Of a DNA stretch of 64,000 nucleotides, positions 43,021-51,495 are shown piece by piece (within the stretch, counting starts at the first letter, position 1; each line of letters opens with the position of its first letter). Source of the DNA: JAHDVS01 sp964370985 (GTDB taxonomy: Bacteria; Actinomycetota; Thermoleophilia; Gaiellales; Gaiellaceae); contig CAYJLE010000002.1 in the NCBI GenBank assembly GCA_964370985.1, positions 85,507 to 149,506 on the forward strand, in the 5' to 3' direction. Below the pieces are notes generated by a model. That model was not told the DNA's origin, made no database searches, and saw nothing but the letters and a program-made list of their open reading frames with translations. The translations under genes and the position numbers were made by a program.

Positions 43021-43783
43021 TGCGCTCGCGGAGGATCGAGACCAGCTCCGGCCCGCCGGCGAAGATCGGCTCCGGGACCGTGCCGCGATCGACGAGCTCG
43101 GCGAGATCGACCGGTCGTCCGGAGGCATAGACCAGCACGGCTCCGGTCTTCTCGAGCAGGAGCGCGGGGAGCGCGAGGTCCCACAGGTTGACCGCCGGGT
43201 CGAAGAACATGGCGGCGGCAGCCCCCTTGGCGACCAGGCAGAGCTGGTAGATCGGCGCGCCCAGGCAGTAGATCCGTCCGGGGAAGTCGACGTCGAAGCG
43301 GCGGTGGTAGTTCGTCGGGCCGAGGATGCACGTGTTCGGCTCGAGCTCGGTCGGGTATGCGGGGTGCAGCGGCTCGTCGTTCACGCGGGCGGGCCCGTCG
43401 GGCCCCGCCCAGAAGAGCTCCCGCGTGACGGGGTTCAGCGCCGCCCCCGCGACCGGCCGGACGCCGTCGAGCAGGCACACCGCCGGCGTCCAGAGGGGCA
43501 GGCCCGCGACGAACGCGCGGCTGCCGTCGAGTGCGTCGACGACCCAGGCGTGCGTCTCCCCGGACTCGGGCGGGCGGGAGTCCTCCGTCTCTTCGCCGAT
43601 GTAGCCGTACCCGGGAGCGAGCGAGGTGAGCGCGAGGCGCAGGAAGCTCTCGACCGCCTCGTCGGCCTCCGAGACGACGCTCAGGTCCGCCTTGAGCGAG
43701 CGCGCGACCTTGCCTGAGTAGAGGAGCGCGAGCTCCCCGGCCTCGACGACGACGCGCCGTATCTCTGCGATGTCGACGGACAT
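43001..43783 (-). CDS. Inositol-monophosphatase-family phosphatase
   Basis: A 260-residue protein with the metal-binding motifs GEETED (about residues 68-73), DALDGSRAF (about 90-98) and NLWDLALPALL (about 206), as in inositol monophosphatase, CysQ and FBPase-like enzymes. It is convergent with the mutase gene and overlaps its end by 20 bases. It may remove phosphate from a sugar or 3'-phosphoadenosine. If the dikinase at 47.6 kb makes aryl phosphates, a phosphatase nearby is notable, but the link is speculative. Confidence 0.83.
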   Translation of the reverse strand: MSVDIAEIRRVVVEAGELALLYSGKVARSLKADLSVVSEADEAVESFLRLALTSLAPGYGYIGEETEDSRPPESGETHAWVVDALDGSRAFVAGLPLWTPAVCLLDGVRPVAGAALNPVTRELFWAGPDGPARVNDEPLHPAYPTELEPNTCILGPTNYHRRFDVDFPGRIYCLGAPIYQLCLVAKGAAAAMFFDPAVNLWDLALPALLLEKTGAVLVYASGRPVDLAELVDRGTVPEPIFAGGPELVSILRERITYRGG

Positions 43784-43833
43784 GCTCTGGCGGTGCGAAC
43801 GCTAGTCGGTCGGAGCGCCGCCGCCGCCTCGCG

Positions 43834-43848
43834 ATTCCGCCTGACGGA
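43834..43848. promoter_or_regulatory. Dyad TTCCG-N5-CGGAA upstream of the phosphatase gene
   Basis: A perfect 5-bp dyad with a 5-base spacer about 50 bases upstream of the phosphatase start and just beyond the 3' end of the neighbouring iclR gene. The half-site matches those at 22460 and 44898. Confidence 0.35.
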
Positions 43849-43880
43849 AACCGACGTCCTCCCGCTGGCCGGCCGGGCCG

Positions 43881-44747
43881 TCAGTCGGTCGGCCGGGGCG
43901 GGCGTGCCGTGCCGATGGAGCCGAGCGGGTTCGGGGGCGTGATCCGGCAACGGGAGCGCGTGAGCGTCTGGGAGATCTCCTCGCCTGCCCTGACCGCCAG
44001 GTCGACGACCCGCGTGAGCGAGCGGCGGCCCATGCTCGGGGTCGCGCCCGCGACGCCGATCGCGGCGACGACCCGCCCGGTCGCGTCGCGAACCGGCGCT
44101 GCCACCGACGTCGTGCCGACCTCGCCCTCCTCGTAGCTGAGGGCGAAGCCGCGGTCGCGGATCGCGCGGAGCTCGTCGGAAAGGTGGGTGGTGTCGGTGA
44201 TCGAGCGGGGTGTCAGCCGGGGCAGGTCGGCTGCGAGCGCCTCCTCCAGGGTCGGCTCGGCCGCGAAGGCCAGGAGCAGCTTCCCCGTGCTCGTGCAGTT
44301 GGCAGGCGCGCGGCCGCTCATCCGGGTGAGGAAGTGCATCGTCCGGTCGGAGTCGCGCCGCTCGAGGTAGACGACCTCGGGCAGGTCGAGGACGCCGAGG
44401 TGGCAGCCCTCGCCCGTCGCGTGGTGGAGCCGCTCGAGCGGCAGCAGGGCGGCGCGATGGAGATCGCTCCTCGTTGCCGCGACGTTCCCGAGCCGGTAGA
44501 GGAGCAGGGTCAGCTCGTAGCGCTTCGTGGCCGGGTTCTGCTCCAGGAGGCCGCTGCGGCAGAGCGCGCGCAGCAGCCGGTGCGCGGTCGAGTTCGCCAC
44601 TCCGAGCTGTACCGCCACCTCCGTCACGGCGAGGCTGTGGCGACCGGGCAGGAAGAGGTGGAGCACCTGGGCAGCCCGCTCGACAGACGTGACCGAGCCG
44701 CGCTCGGCAAGCCCCTGAACCGCTCGCTGCGTGCTGCGACCGGGCAC
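43881..44747 (-). CDS. IclR-family regulator divergent from the dikinase operon
   Basis: An IclR protein of about 288 residues. The helix-turn-helix is VTEVAVQLGVANSTAHRLLRAL (about residues 40-61) and the effector domain follows (VVYLERRDSDRTMHFLTRM). The GTG start at 44747 is uncertain because no clear ribosome site is present. It faces the operon beginning at 45027 across a region with a perfect 11-bp dyad and is its probable regulator. Confidence 0.82.
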   Translation of the reverse strand: MPGRSTQRAVQGLAERGSVTSVERAAQVLHLFLPGRHSLAVTEVAVQLGVANSTAHRLLRALCRSGLLEQNPATKRYELTLLLYRLGNVAATRSDLHRAALLPLERLHHATGEGCHLGVLDLPEVVYLERRDSDRTMHFLTRMSGRAPANCTSTGKLLLAFAAEPTLEEALAADLPRLTPRSITDTTHLSDELRAIRDRGFALSYEEGEVGTTSVAAPVRDATGRVVAAIGVAGATPSMGRRSLTRVVDLAVRAGEEISQTLTRSRCRITPPNPLGSIGTARPPRPTD

Positions 44748-44897
44748 TACGGCCGGTCGAGAGCCGGCCTCGACCGGCACTCGCTGTGCCCGGACCGGCG
44801 GCGCCCCGACGTGCGGCGTGCCATGACCATGAGGCACGCGATACTGCCACGCGAGCGGCCGTGGCGCAAGCACCGCCCGCCCCTCGAGCCGCCCGAT

Positions 44898-44954
44898 CGT
44901 GTTTCCGCAGCGCGGAAACACGGGCTGGGATTGCAGGGAACACCTTCCTACAAT
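44898..44954 (+). promoter_or_regulatory. Perfect 11-bp dyad and -10 box upstream of the dikinase operon
   Basis: Arms CGTGTTTCCGC (44898-44908) and GCGGAAACACG (44912-44922) flank AGC. A TACAAT -10 box lies at 44949-44954, with no good -35 box. The dyad centre is about 50 bases before the predicted start of transcription, a position typical for an activator site, in contrast to the 22460 dyad that overlaps the start site. Confidence 0.6.
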
Positions 44955-45026
44955 CGGCTCGAGTGTGGGCACGGAGCGCGTGGCGCCCGCGTTCCCGGCA
45001 GTCACACGACCAGGAAGGATTGCGAG

Positions 45027-45959
45027 ATGCAACTCGGTGTGTTTCTCCCGGTGTCTGGCCGGGCTGCTGTCCCCGAAGTCCTCACCGACGCGGCCCGGCA
45101 GGCCGAGCGCCTCGGGTTCGACTCGGTCTGGGCCGCGGAGCGCCTCGTCAACCCGTGGGAGATGGGGACGAAGTACCCGTACAAGGCCGACGAGCAGTGG
45201 TTCGTGCCGCCGGAGAGCCCATTCCTCGAGACCCTGACGGTGCTCACATTCCTCGCCGGCGTGACCGAGAAGGTTCGCCTCGGCGCCAGCGTGATCGTGC
45301 TGCCCTACCGCCACCCCCTGTTCACCGCGCGGGTCGCGACCTCCATCGACACGTTGTCGAAGGGGCGCCTCATCCTCGGCGTGGGCATCGGCTGGATGCC
45401 GGAGGAGTTCGCGGCGCTGGGAGTCCCCTTCAAGGACCGGGCGGGCATGTCGCACGAGCAGCTCGAGATCTTCAACCTGCTCTGGAGCGAGGAGCGGCCG
45501 CGTTTCGACGGGCGCTACTACCAGTTCGAGCCCGTCGCCGTGAATCCCCGGCCGGTCCAGGAGCCGCGCTTCCCGATCTGGATCGGCGGTGAGAGCGAGC
45601 CGGCGCAGCGCCGGGTCGCCAAGTACGGCGACGCGTGGTTCTCGTACTTCATCAAGATCACGCCGTCCGAGCTCGTCGGCCGCTTCGAGCAGGTGCGCGC
45701 GTGGGCCGCCGAGGCCGGCCGGGACGCGGACGCCATCAAGCTCTGCTGCTGCCGCCCGATCGAGGTGACGGAGAAGCCCGTTCCCCAGGAGCCGGACATC
45801 CTGCGCGGCACGCCGGAGCAGCTGGCCGAGGCGCTCGGCGCCTACCGGGATGCCGGGGTTCAGCACATCGCGCTGCAGTTCATGAAGGGACGCTGGCCCG
45901 AGCGGAAAGAGCAGATCGAGCGGTTCGGGCTCGAGACGATCCCGGCGCTGCGGGCCTAG
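45027..45959 (+). CDS. Luciferase-like (LLM class) F420-type oxidoreductase
   Basis: A 310-residue luciferase-fold protein: RQAERLGFDSVWAAERL (about residues 23-39), VRLGASVIVLPYRHPL (about 82-97) and GRLILGVGIGWMPEEF (about 113-128). An AGGAAGGA site supports ATG 45027; the longer open frame upstream is not coding. It is the first gene of the operon carrying a benzoate-CoA-ligase-like enzyme, the dikinase and a Liv transporter. Reduction or hydroxylation of an aromatic or alicyclic substrate is possible; no specific reaction can be assigned. Confidence 0.84.
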   Translation: MQLGVFLPVSGRAAVPEVLTDAARQAERLGFDSVWAAERLVNPWEMGTKYPYKADEQWFVPPESPFLETLTVLTFLAGVTEKVRLGASVIVLPYRHPLFTARVATSIDTLSKGRLILGVGIGWMPEEFAALGVPFKDRAGMSHEQLEIFNLLWSEERPRFDGRYYQFEPVAVNPRPVQEPRFPIWIGGESEPAQRRVAKYGDAWFSYFIKITPSELVGRFEQVRAWAAEAGRDADAIKLCCCRPIEVTEKPVPQEPDILRGTPEQLAEALGAYRDAGVQHIALQFMKGRWPERKEQIERFGLETIPALRA

Positions 45960-45968
45960 ACGGTCTGG

Positions 45969-47564
45969 ATGGGCACGGTGCTCGCCGAGTCGGCGCGATC
46001 GGGCGGAGAGGTAGCGAGGCGCGCTGTCGATCTGCCGCTGCACTACAACGCGGTCGACGTCCTCGAGCGGAACCTGGCCGTCCGGGCGGACCGGGTCGCG
46101 CTGTTCAGCCCCGACCGGACGATGACGTTCCGCGAGGTGTCGAGCGAGGTCAACCGGGTTGCAGGCGCCCTCGCGGGGAGGCTCGGCGTCCGCCCCGGGG
46201 AGGCCGTGGGCATCCTCTCCGTCGACTGCCCCGAATGGGCGACGTCCTTCTTCGGCATCGTCAAGGCCGGGGGAGTCGCCGTCGGCCTGAGCACCATGCT
46301 CACGCCCGCCGAGGCCGCCTACATTCTCGGTGACTGCCGCGCCCGCGTCGTGATCGTGCACGAGTCCCTGCTGCCGGTGATCGAGGGGATCCGCGACGAG
46401 CAGCCGTTCCTCGAGCACGTGGTCGTGATCGGCCGTCAACGCGGGGAGGCGGACATCGCCTACGCGGATCTGGTCTCCGACCAGAGCGCCGACTTCGAAG
46501 GCCCGCGCCTCCATCGCGACGACCTCTGCATGCTCAACTACTCGAGCGGGACGACCGGGGAGCCGAAAGGCATCCCCCACGCCCACAAGGATCTCGCCCT
46601 GAGCGCCCAGCTGTACGCGGTCGACACGATGGGCTACGGGGAGCACGATCGCACGGCCAGCGTCGCCAAGTTGTTCTTCACGTTCGGCTCCGGCGGCAAC
46701 CTCATCTACGCGTGGTACGCCGGCGCGAGCATCGTCCTCTCCCCGGCGCCGTCGCGTGCCGCGGCCAACGTTCTCGAGCTGGTCGATCGCTTCAAGCCCA
46801 CGATCCTGCACGGCGTCCCCACGAGCTACGCGTCGATGCTGGCCGTCGAGGGATTCCCGGAGCGCTACGCGCTCGCGTCTCTTCGCCTCTGCCTCTCGGC
46901 CGGCGAGGCGCTTCCCCCGGCCGTCTGGCACGCCTGGAAGGCGGCCACCGGGCTCGAGATCGTCGAGGGGATCGGAACGACCGAGAACCTGGCGCTGTTC
47001 CTGACGAATCGCCCCGGCGACATCCGGCCGGGCTCGACCGGCAAGCCGGTCGAGGGATACGAGGTCGCGATCGTCGACGACGCGGGCCGGCCCGTGCCGG
47101 TGGGGGAGACCGGGAACCTGATGGTGCGAGGGGAGACCGCCGCCCTGTCCTACCTCCACCAGTACGAGCGCAGCCGCGCGGTCTTCCGCGGCGAGTGGCT
47201 CGCGACGGGCGACCGCTACTACGTGGACGCGGACGGGTTTCACTGGTACGTCGGGCGGGCCGACGAGCTGCTCAAGGTCGGCGGCATCTGGGTTTCCCCG
47301 CTCGAGATCGAGTGCACTCTGGCCGGCCACGAGGCGGTGCAGGAGAGCGCCGTCATCGGCTGCCCGGATCGCTCGGATCTGATCAAGCCCAAGGCCTTCG
47401 TCGTGCTCCGGCCCGGCCACTCTCCGTCCGAGGAGCTCGCCCGGGAGCTGATCGACTACTGCGCGCGTGAGATGGCCCCGTACAAGCGTCCGCGCTGGAT
47501 CGAGTTCCTCCCGGAGCTGCCGAGAACAGCCACCGGGAAGATCCAGCGCTCGAAGCTTCGCTGA
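45969..47564 (+). CDS. Benzoate-CoA-ligase-family adenylate-forming enzyme
   Basis: A 531-residue ligase. DLPLHYNAVDVLERNL near residue 20, YSSGTTGEPKGIPHAHK (about 189-205), FFTFGSGGNLIYAW (about 237), EGIGTTENL (about 333), GDRYYVDADGFHWYVGR and C-terminal PRTATGKIQRSKLR are typical of benzoate- and 4-hydroxybenzoate-CoA ligases. It would form an aryl-CoA from the acid, ATP and CoA. Located with a phenol-activating dikinase and a non-oxidative decarboxylase-like protein, 4-hydroxybenzoate is a reasonable candidate substrate because HcrABC is also present. Confidence 0.82.
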   Translation: MGTVLAESARSGGEVARRAVDLPLHYNAVDVLERNLAVRADRVALFSPDRTMTFREVSSEVNRVAGALAGRLGVRPGEAVGILSVDCPEWATSFFGIVKAGGVAVGLSTMLTPAEAAYILGDCRARVVIVHESLLPVIEGIRDEQPFLEHVVVIGRQRGEADIAYADLVSDQSADFEGPRLHRDDLCMLNYSSGTTGEPKGIPHAHKDLALSAQLYAVDTMGYGEHDRTASVAKLFFTFGSGGNLIYAWYAGASIVLSPAPSRAAANVLELVDRFKPTILHGVPTSYASMLAVEGFPERYALASLRLCLSAGEALPPAVWHAWKAATGLEIVEGIGTTENLALFLTNRPGDIRPGSTGKPVEGYEVAIVDDAGRPVPVGETGNLMVRGETAALSYLHQYERSRAVFRGEWLATGDRYYVDADGFHWYVGRADELLKVGGIWVSPLEIECTLAGHEAVQESAVIGCPDRSDLIKPKAFVVLRPGHSPSEELARELIDYCAREMAPYKRPRWIEFLPELPRTATGKIQRSKLR

Positions 47565-47582
47565 GGAGAGACGGGCTCGCCG

Positions 47583-48572
47583 ATGTCGACGTTCACGCTT
47601 TCCCTCGCCGAGATCTGCAAGGACGACGTCCAGCGCTGCGGCGGCAAGGGCGCGAGCCTCGGCGAGCTGACGCAGGCCGGGGTGCGGGTGCCGCCGGGCT
47701 TCTGTATCGTCGCCGACGCGCTCCCGTACCTGCTCGACGCGTGCTCGCTCGGGCCCGAGATCGCTGCCGCCGCCTCCCGCCTTCGCTTCGACGATCCGAA
47801 CGTCGTCGAAGCGGAGACCGCGGTGATCCGCGAGCTGATCGCGTCGGCCGGGATCCCCGCCGACCTCGAGGCGGAGATCCTGTCGCGCTACCGCTCGCTC
47901 GCGGGCCCCGAGCGCCGGTACGTGGCGGTGCGCTCGTCGGTCGCCGTCAGGGAGAGCTCGATCTCGTCGTTCCCCGGGATGATGGACACCTACCACTACG
48001 TTCTCGGCGAGACGGACGTGCTCGCCCGCGTCCGGGAGTGCTGGGCCTCGCTCTGGACCGGACGGGCCGCCTTCGCGCGCCACAGGCAGGGCATCTCGCA
48101 CGACCGGGGCCTGATCGCCCCCGTCATCCAGCTGATGGTGGACGCCACGGCCGCGGGCGTCCTGTTCACGGCCAACCCGATCACGGGCGCGACCGACCAG
48201 ATCGTGGTCGAGGCCAACTGGGGCATCGGCGAGTCCGTGGTGTCGGGCCGCTCCCTGAACGACTTCTACGTCCTCGACAAGCAGACGCTCGCCGTTTCGG
48301 AGCGGCGGGTCGCGCGCAAGAACATGATGGTCATCCTCGACCAGGAGAGGGGCTCGGGGCGCGCGGAGGAGGAGATCCCGCCGGAGCGCGCGAGCGAGCC
48401 CGCGCTCGCCGACGCCCAGCTCGCCGAGCTCGCGCGGACGAGCCTCGGCATCGAGGAGCACTTCGGCTTCCCGGTCGACGTCGAGTGGGCGTTCGAGCGA
48501 GACCGCCTGTACATCCTGCAAGCCCGACGGATCCGCGGCCTCGAGCAGCAGCCCGCGGAGGAAGGAGCATGA
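47583..48572 (+). CDS. PEP-synthase-like ATP-binding subunit (phenylphosphate-synthase PpsB-like)
   Basis: A 329-residue protein equal to the N-terminal ATP-binding domain of PEP synthase and pyruvate phosphate dikinase. Seen are GGKGASLGEL (about residues 20-29), VRSSVAVRESSISSFPGMMD (about 117-136), LFTANPITG (about 196) and DVEWAFERDRLYILQARR near the end. It lacks the swivelling histidine domain, which is supplied by the gene at 49635. A 40 kDa ATP-binding subunit plus a 70 kDa histidine subunit is how phenylphosphate synthase of Thauera is built. Rifampin-phosphotransferase-like enzymes have the same parts fused. Confidence 0.78.
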   Translation: MSTFTLSLAEICKDDVQRCGGKGASLGELTQAGVRVPPGFCIVADALPYLLDACSLGPEIAAAASRLRFDDPNVVEAETAVIRELIASAGIPADLEAEILSRYRSLAGPERRYVAVRSSVAVRESSISSFPGMMDTYHYVLGETDVLARVRECWASLWTGRAAFARHRQGISHDRGLIAPVIQLMVDATAAGVLFTANPITGATDQIVVEANWGIGESVVSGRSLNDFYVLDKQTLAVSERRVARKNMMVILDQERGSGRAEEEIPPERASEPALADAQLAELARTSLGIEEHFGFPVDVEWAFERDRLYILQARRIRGLEQQPAEEGA

Positions 48573-49613
48573 ATGACGATGGCCCAGCGAACCGTTGACG
48601 TCCACAACCACTGGTACCCCCCGGACTACCTCGAGCACCTGGTCGGCCGCAGCGAGGCGCCGTGCGCGCGGAAGACGGGGCCGACGAGCTACGTCTGCTA
48701 CGCGCCCGGGGACGTGATCGTCGCGCACATCGACCGCGCGGGCCACTACGACCTCCCGTCACGGGTGGAGGACATCGACAAGGCCGGCCTCGACACGCAG
48801 GTGATGAGCATCACCATCCCGGGTCCGGAGAGCCTGCCCGCCGACGAGGGCGTCTACTGGGCGAAGCGCATCAACGACGCCTACGCCGAGGCCGTCCGGG
48901 ACCACCCGGGGCGGTTCTACGCGCTGGCGGCTCTCCCGTACCAGGCCCCTGACGAGGCGGCGAAGGAGCTCGAGCGCTGCTACAAGGACCTCGGCGTCAA
49001 GGGCATCCAGATGTTCTCGAACGTGAACGGCGAGCCGCTGTTCCTCGACAAGTTCGACCCGATCTTCGCGCTCGCGAACGAGTACGAGCTGCCGTTCCTG
49101 ATGCACCCGACGATGCCGTGGACGTCGGAGCTGATGCAGATGCTGCGCATCCCCTACCAGCTCTACGGCTACACGGTGGACACCTCCGTGTCGCTCATCA
49201 GCCTGATCTTCAACGGGGTGTTCGAGAAGTACCCGAACCTGAAGGCGGTCCACGGCCACCTGGGCGGGATCGTGCCCTACATGGTGGAGCGGCTCCGGGC
49301 TTCCTGGAAGGGCTACGCGAAGGAATGGGGGCTCGCGCTGTCCGAGACGCCCGACGTCGTCTACAAGACGCGCGTGTGGCCGGACACGACCTCCTTCTAC
49401 CTGCCCGCCATGAAGTGCGCGCTCGAGTGGGTCGGGACCGAGCACCTGGTCGTCGGGAGCGACTATGCCCATCGCGTGGGCGATCCCGAGGGCGCGATCA
49501 AGGCGGTCAAGGACCTCGGCGAGTCGCTCGGCGTCCCGCAGGCCGGCGTGGACGCGATGCTCGGCGCCAACGCCGAGGCGCTGTTCAAGCTCCCGCCACT
49601 GCCGGGGAGCTAG
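48573..49613 (+). CDS. Amidohydrolase-2 / ACMSD-family protein (possible aryl-acid decarboxylase or carboxylase)
   Basis: A 346-residue TIM-barrel metal enzyme with the HNH form of the HxH motif at the N-terminus (VDVHNHW, about residues 9-15), LMHPTMPW (about 174), HGHLGGIVPYM (about 226) and the metal aspartate in VVGSDYAHR (about 296). The family includes aminocarboxymuconate semialdehyde and resorcylate-type decarboxylases, some of which also carboxylate phenols in reverse. It lies between the two halves of the dikinase, directly abutting the first one, so it may act on the same phenolic substrate. Hydrolase activity cannot be excluded. Confidence 0.8.
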   Translation: MTMAQRTVDVHNHWYPPDYLEHLVGRSEAPCARKTGPTSYVCYAPGDVIVAHIDRAGHYDLPSRVEDIDKAGLDTQVMSITIPGPESLPADEGVYWAKRINDAYAEAVRDHPGRFYALAALPYQAPDEAAKELERCYKDLGVKGIQMFSNVNGEPLFLDKFDPIFALANEYELPFLMHPTMPWTSELMQMLRIPYQLYGYTVDTSVSLISLIFNGVFEKYPNLKAVHGHLGGIVPYMVERLRASWKGYAKEWGLALSETPDVVYKTRVWPDTTSFYLPAMKCALEWVGTEHLVVGSDYAHRVGDPEGAIKAVKDLGESLGVPQAGVDAMLGANAEALFKLPPLPGS

Positions 49614-49634
49614 CCCGGAGACGGGGAGGCCCAC

Positions 49635-51338
49635 ATGCCCCAGGACAGGAGCATCAGCGCGCTTCGGACGCTACGGCCGGAGGTCGACCGGAACATCTTC
49701 TGGTTCCGCGACGACCTCCACCAGCCGTACCCCATCTCGCCGATGGGGATGACGACGATCCAGAAGCACCACGCGTGGGGGTACCACGTGGCCGCCGCGC
49801 AGACCCAGCTGCCGCCGTCCAAGGGCGCCCACGTGAAGCTGCACAAAGGCCGGGTCTACCTCGGGTTCGCCCTCATCGACGACCCGGAGGAGGTGGAGCG
49901 GCGGGCGCAGGCGTTCGGGGTGCTGGTCGAACGGTGCAAGGAGGACTGGAACGAGTACTACCGCGGCTTCATCTCCGAGGTGATCGCCAATCTGAGCTCG
50001 CTCGCGGCCGTGGACGCAATCAGGCTGACGACACCCCATCTCCTCGAGCACCTCGTGCACGCCGAGGAGGCGAACCGCCGCCACTGGGAGATCCATTTCG
50101 CCCTCATGTACCCGGCGGATGCGATCTACCTGGTGTTCGAGGCCTTCTGCGCAGGCTACGGCCTCGAGGAGAAGGACTTCGTCGAGATGCTCAAGGGCTT
50201 CAGCTCCACGCCGGCGCAGACGGATGAGGGGCTCTGGAACCTGGCCAAGGCCGCGAGGGAGCTCGGCGTCGAGGAGACGCTGCGGGAGACCTCGCCGGGC
50301 TCCGTCACGGACGTTCTCAGGGACAGCCCGCCGGGTCGCGAGTGGCTGAGTCTCCTCGACCGGTTCCTGCAGACGCACGGCAACCGGATCTCGGCGGCGC
50401 ATCTCGACGTGATGTTCCCGACCTGGCGGGAGGAGCCGACGCCGGTGCTCGAGACGGTCCGGAGCTTCTTCGCCCGCATCGACTCCGGCTGGGACCTCGT
50501 CGAGGCCCGCGAGGCTGTCGTCCGCCAGCGCGAGCAGGCGATCGCAACCCTGGCGCTGCGGGTCACGCCGGAAGACCGGCCGACGTTCGATCGGCTGCTC
50601 AGGGTGGCCCAGGAGGTCTACGCCTACCAGGAGGATCACGGCTTCTACATCGACCAGGGCTCGACCGCGGCGCTGCACTACGCGCTCATCGCGTGCGGCC
50701 ACAGGCTCCAGCGGTTCGGCCTGCTCGACCGGGCCGAGGACGTGTTCTTCCTGACCTACCACGAGCTGGTCGAGGTGCTGGGCGATCTGGCGCGGGACGA
50801 GGAGATAGGCACGTACCACCACCAGACTCTCGTCCCGCCCCTCGTGCAGGAGCGGCGCGAGGCCTGGGAGCAGGCCGCCGTCTCGGACGCGCCGCTCACG
50901 GTGGGAAACGTTCCGCAGACGATGACCGACCCGATCGCGATCAAGGTCTTCGGGATCATCGACGAGGTGTTGCACCCCAAGGGGGAGAAGGAGGTGGTGG
51001 AGCGGCTCGAGGGGTTCCCTGGCTCGGCGGGCGTCGTCGAGGGGCCGGCGCGCGTGATCCTCAGCTTCGAGGAGTTCCCGGCCCTCGAATCGGGGGAGAT
51101 CCTCGTCTGCCCGTACACGAGCACCGCGTGGACGCCGCTGTTTCTGAAGATCGCGGGCGTCGTCACCGACACAGGCGGGATGCTCACCCACGCCGCGATC
51201 GCGGCGCGCGAGTACGGCCTCCCGGCCGTGGTCGGCACGTGGAACGCGACCAACTCGATTCGCAACGGCGATCTCGTCCGGGTGGACGGGAGCGCCGGGG
51301 TGGTCGAGATCCTTCGGCGCGCGGACGGAGCGGGCTGA
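49635..51338 (+). CDS. PEP-utilising swivel-histidine subunit (phenylphosphate-synthase PpsA-like)
   Basis: A 567-residue protein. The C-terminal mobile domain has GSAGVVEGPARVI (about residues 456-468), LVCPYTSTAWTPLF and the phospho-accepting His519 in TGGMLTHAAIAARE. The N-terminal 430 residues are helical, with no PEP/pyruvate-binding barrel, as in phenylphosphate synthase and rifampin phosphotransferase, where this part binds the phosphate acceptor. With the 47583 product it would use ATP to phosphorylate His519 and then the acceptor, giving AMP and phosphate. A phenol-type acceptor is inferred from context. No CBS-domain third subunit is seen. Confidence 0.77.
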   Translation: MPQDRSISALRTLRPEVDRNIFWFRDDLHQPYPISPMGMTTIQKHHAWGYHVAAAQTQLPPSKGAHVKLHKGRVYLGFALIDDPEEVERRAQAFGVLVERCKEDWNEYYRGFISEVIANLSSLAAVDAIRLTTPHLLEHLVHAEEANRRHWEIHFALMYPADAIYLVFEAFCAGYGLEEKDFVEMLKGFSSTPAQTDEGLWNLAKAARELGVEETLRETSPGSVTDVLRDSPPGREWLSLLDRFLQTHGNRISAAHLDVMFPTWREEPTPVLETVRSFFARIDSGWDLVEAREAVVRQREQAIATLALRVTPEDRPTFDRLLRVAQEVYAYQEDHGFYIDQGSTAALHYALIACGHRLQRFGLLDRAEDVFFLTYHELVEVLGDLARDEEIGTYHHQTLVPPLVQERREAWEQAAVSDAPLTVGNVPQTMTDPIAIKVFGIIDEVLHPKGEKEVVERLEGFPGSAGVVEGPARVILSFEEFPALESGEILVCPYTSTAWTPLFLKIAGVVTDTGGMLTHAAIAAREYGLPAVVGTWNATNSIRNGDLVRVDGSAGVVEILRRADGAG

Positions 51339-51495
51339 GATGACCGGCTTCGAGACGGCGAGGGAAGGAGGAGCGAGGCCGGGGCAGTAACCCCGCCGGC
51401 GCCCGAGTCAGGCCGGGCGGTCGAAGGTGTGAACCGTCGTGGACATCGCCGCGAGCCGGGGAGATCCGGCCCGCGACCGGAGTGAGGAGGGAAGG

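Noticed and set aside
43881..48746. A 1621-codon open frame on the minus strand
   Set aside because: Only its C-terminal part (43881-44747) is a real IclR gene; the rest is an antisense shadow of the well-supported oxidoreductase, ligase and dikinase genes on the plus strand, produced by high GC.
51340..51390. A 16-codon open frame before the second binding protein
   Set aside because: No ribosome-site advantage or conserved content; it overlaps a weak CGGGG/CCCCG hairpin and is most likely chance.
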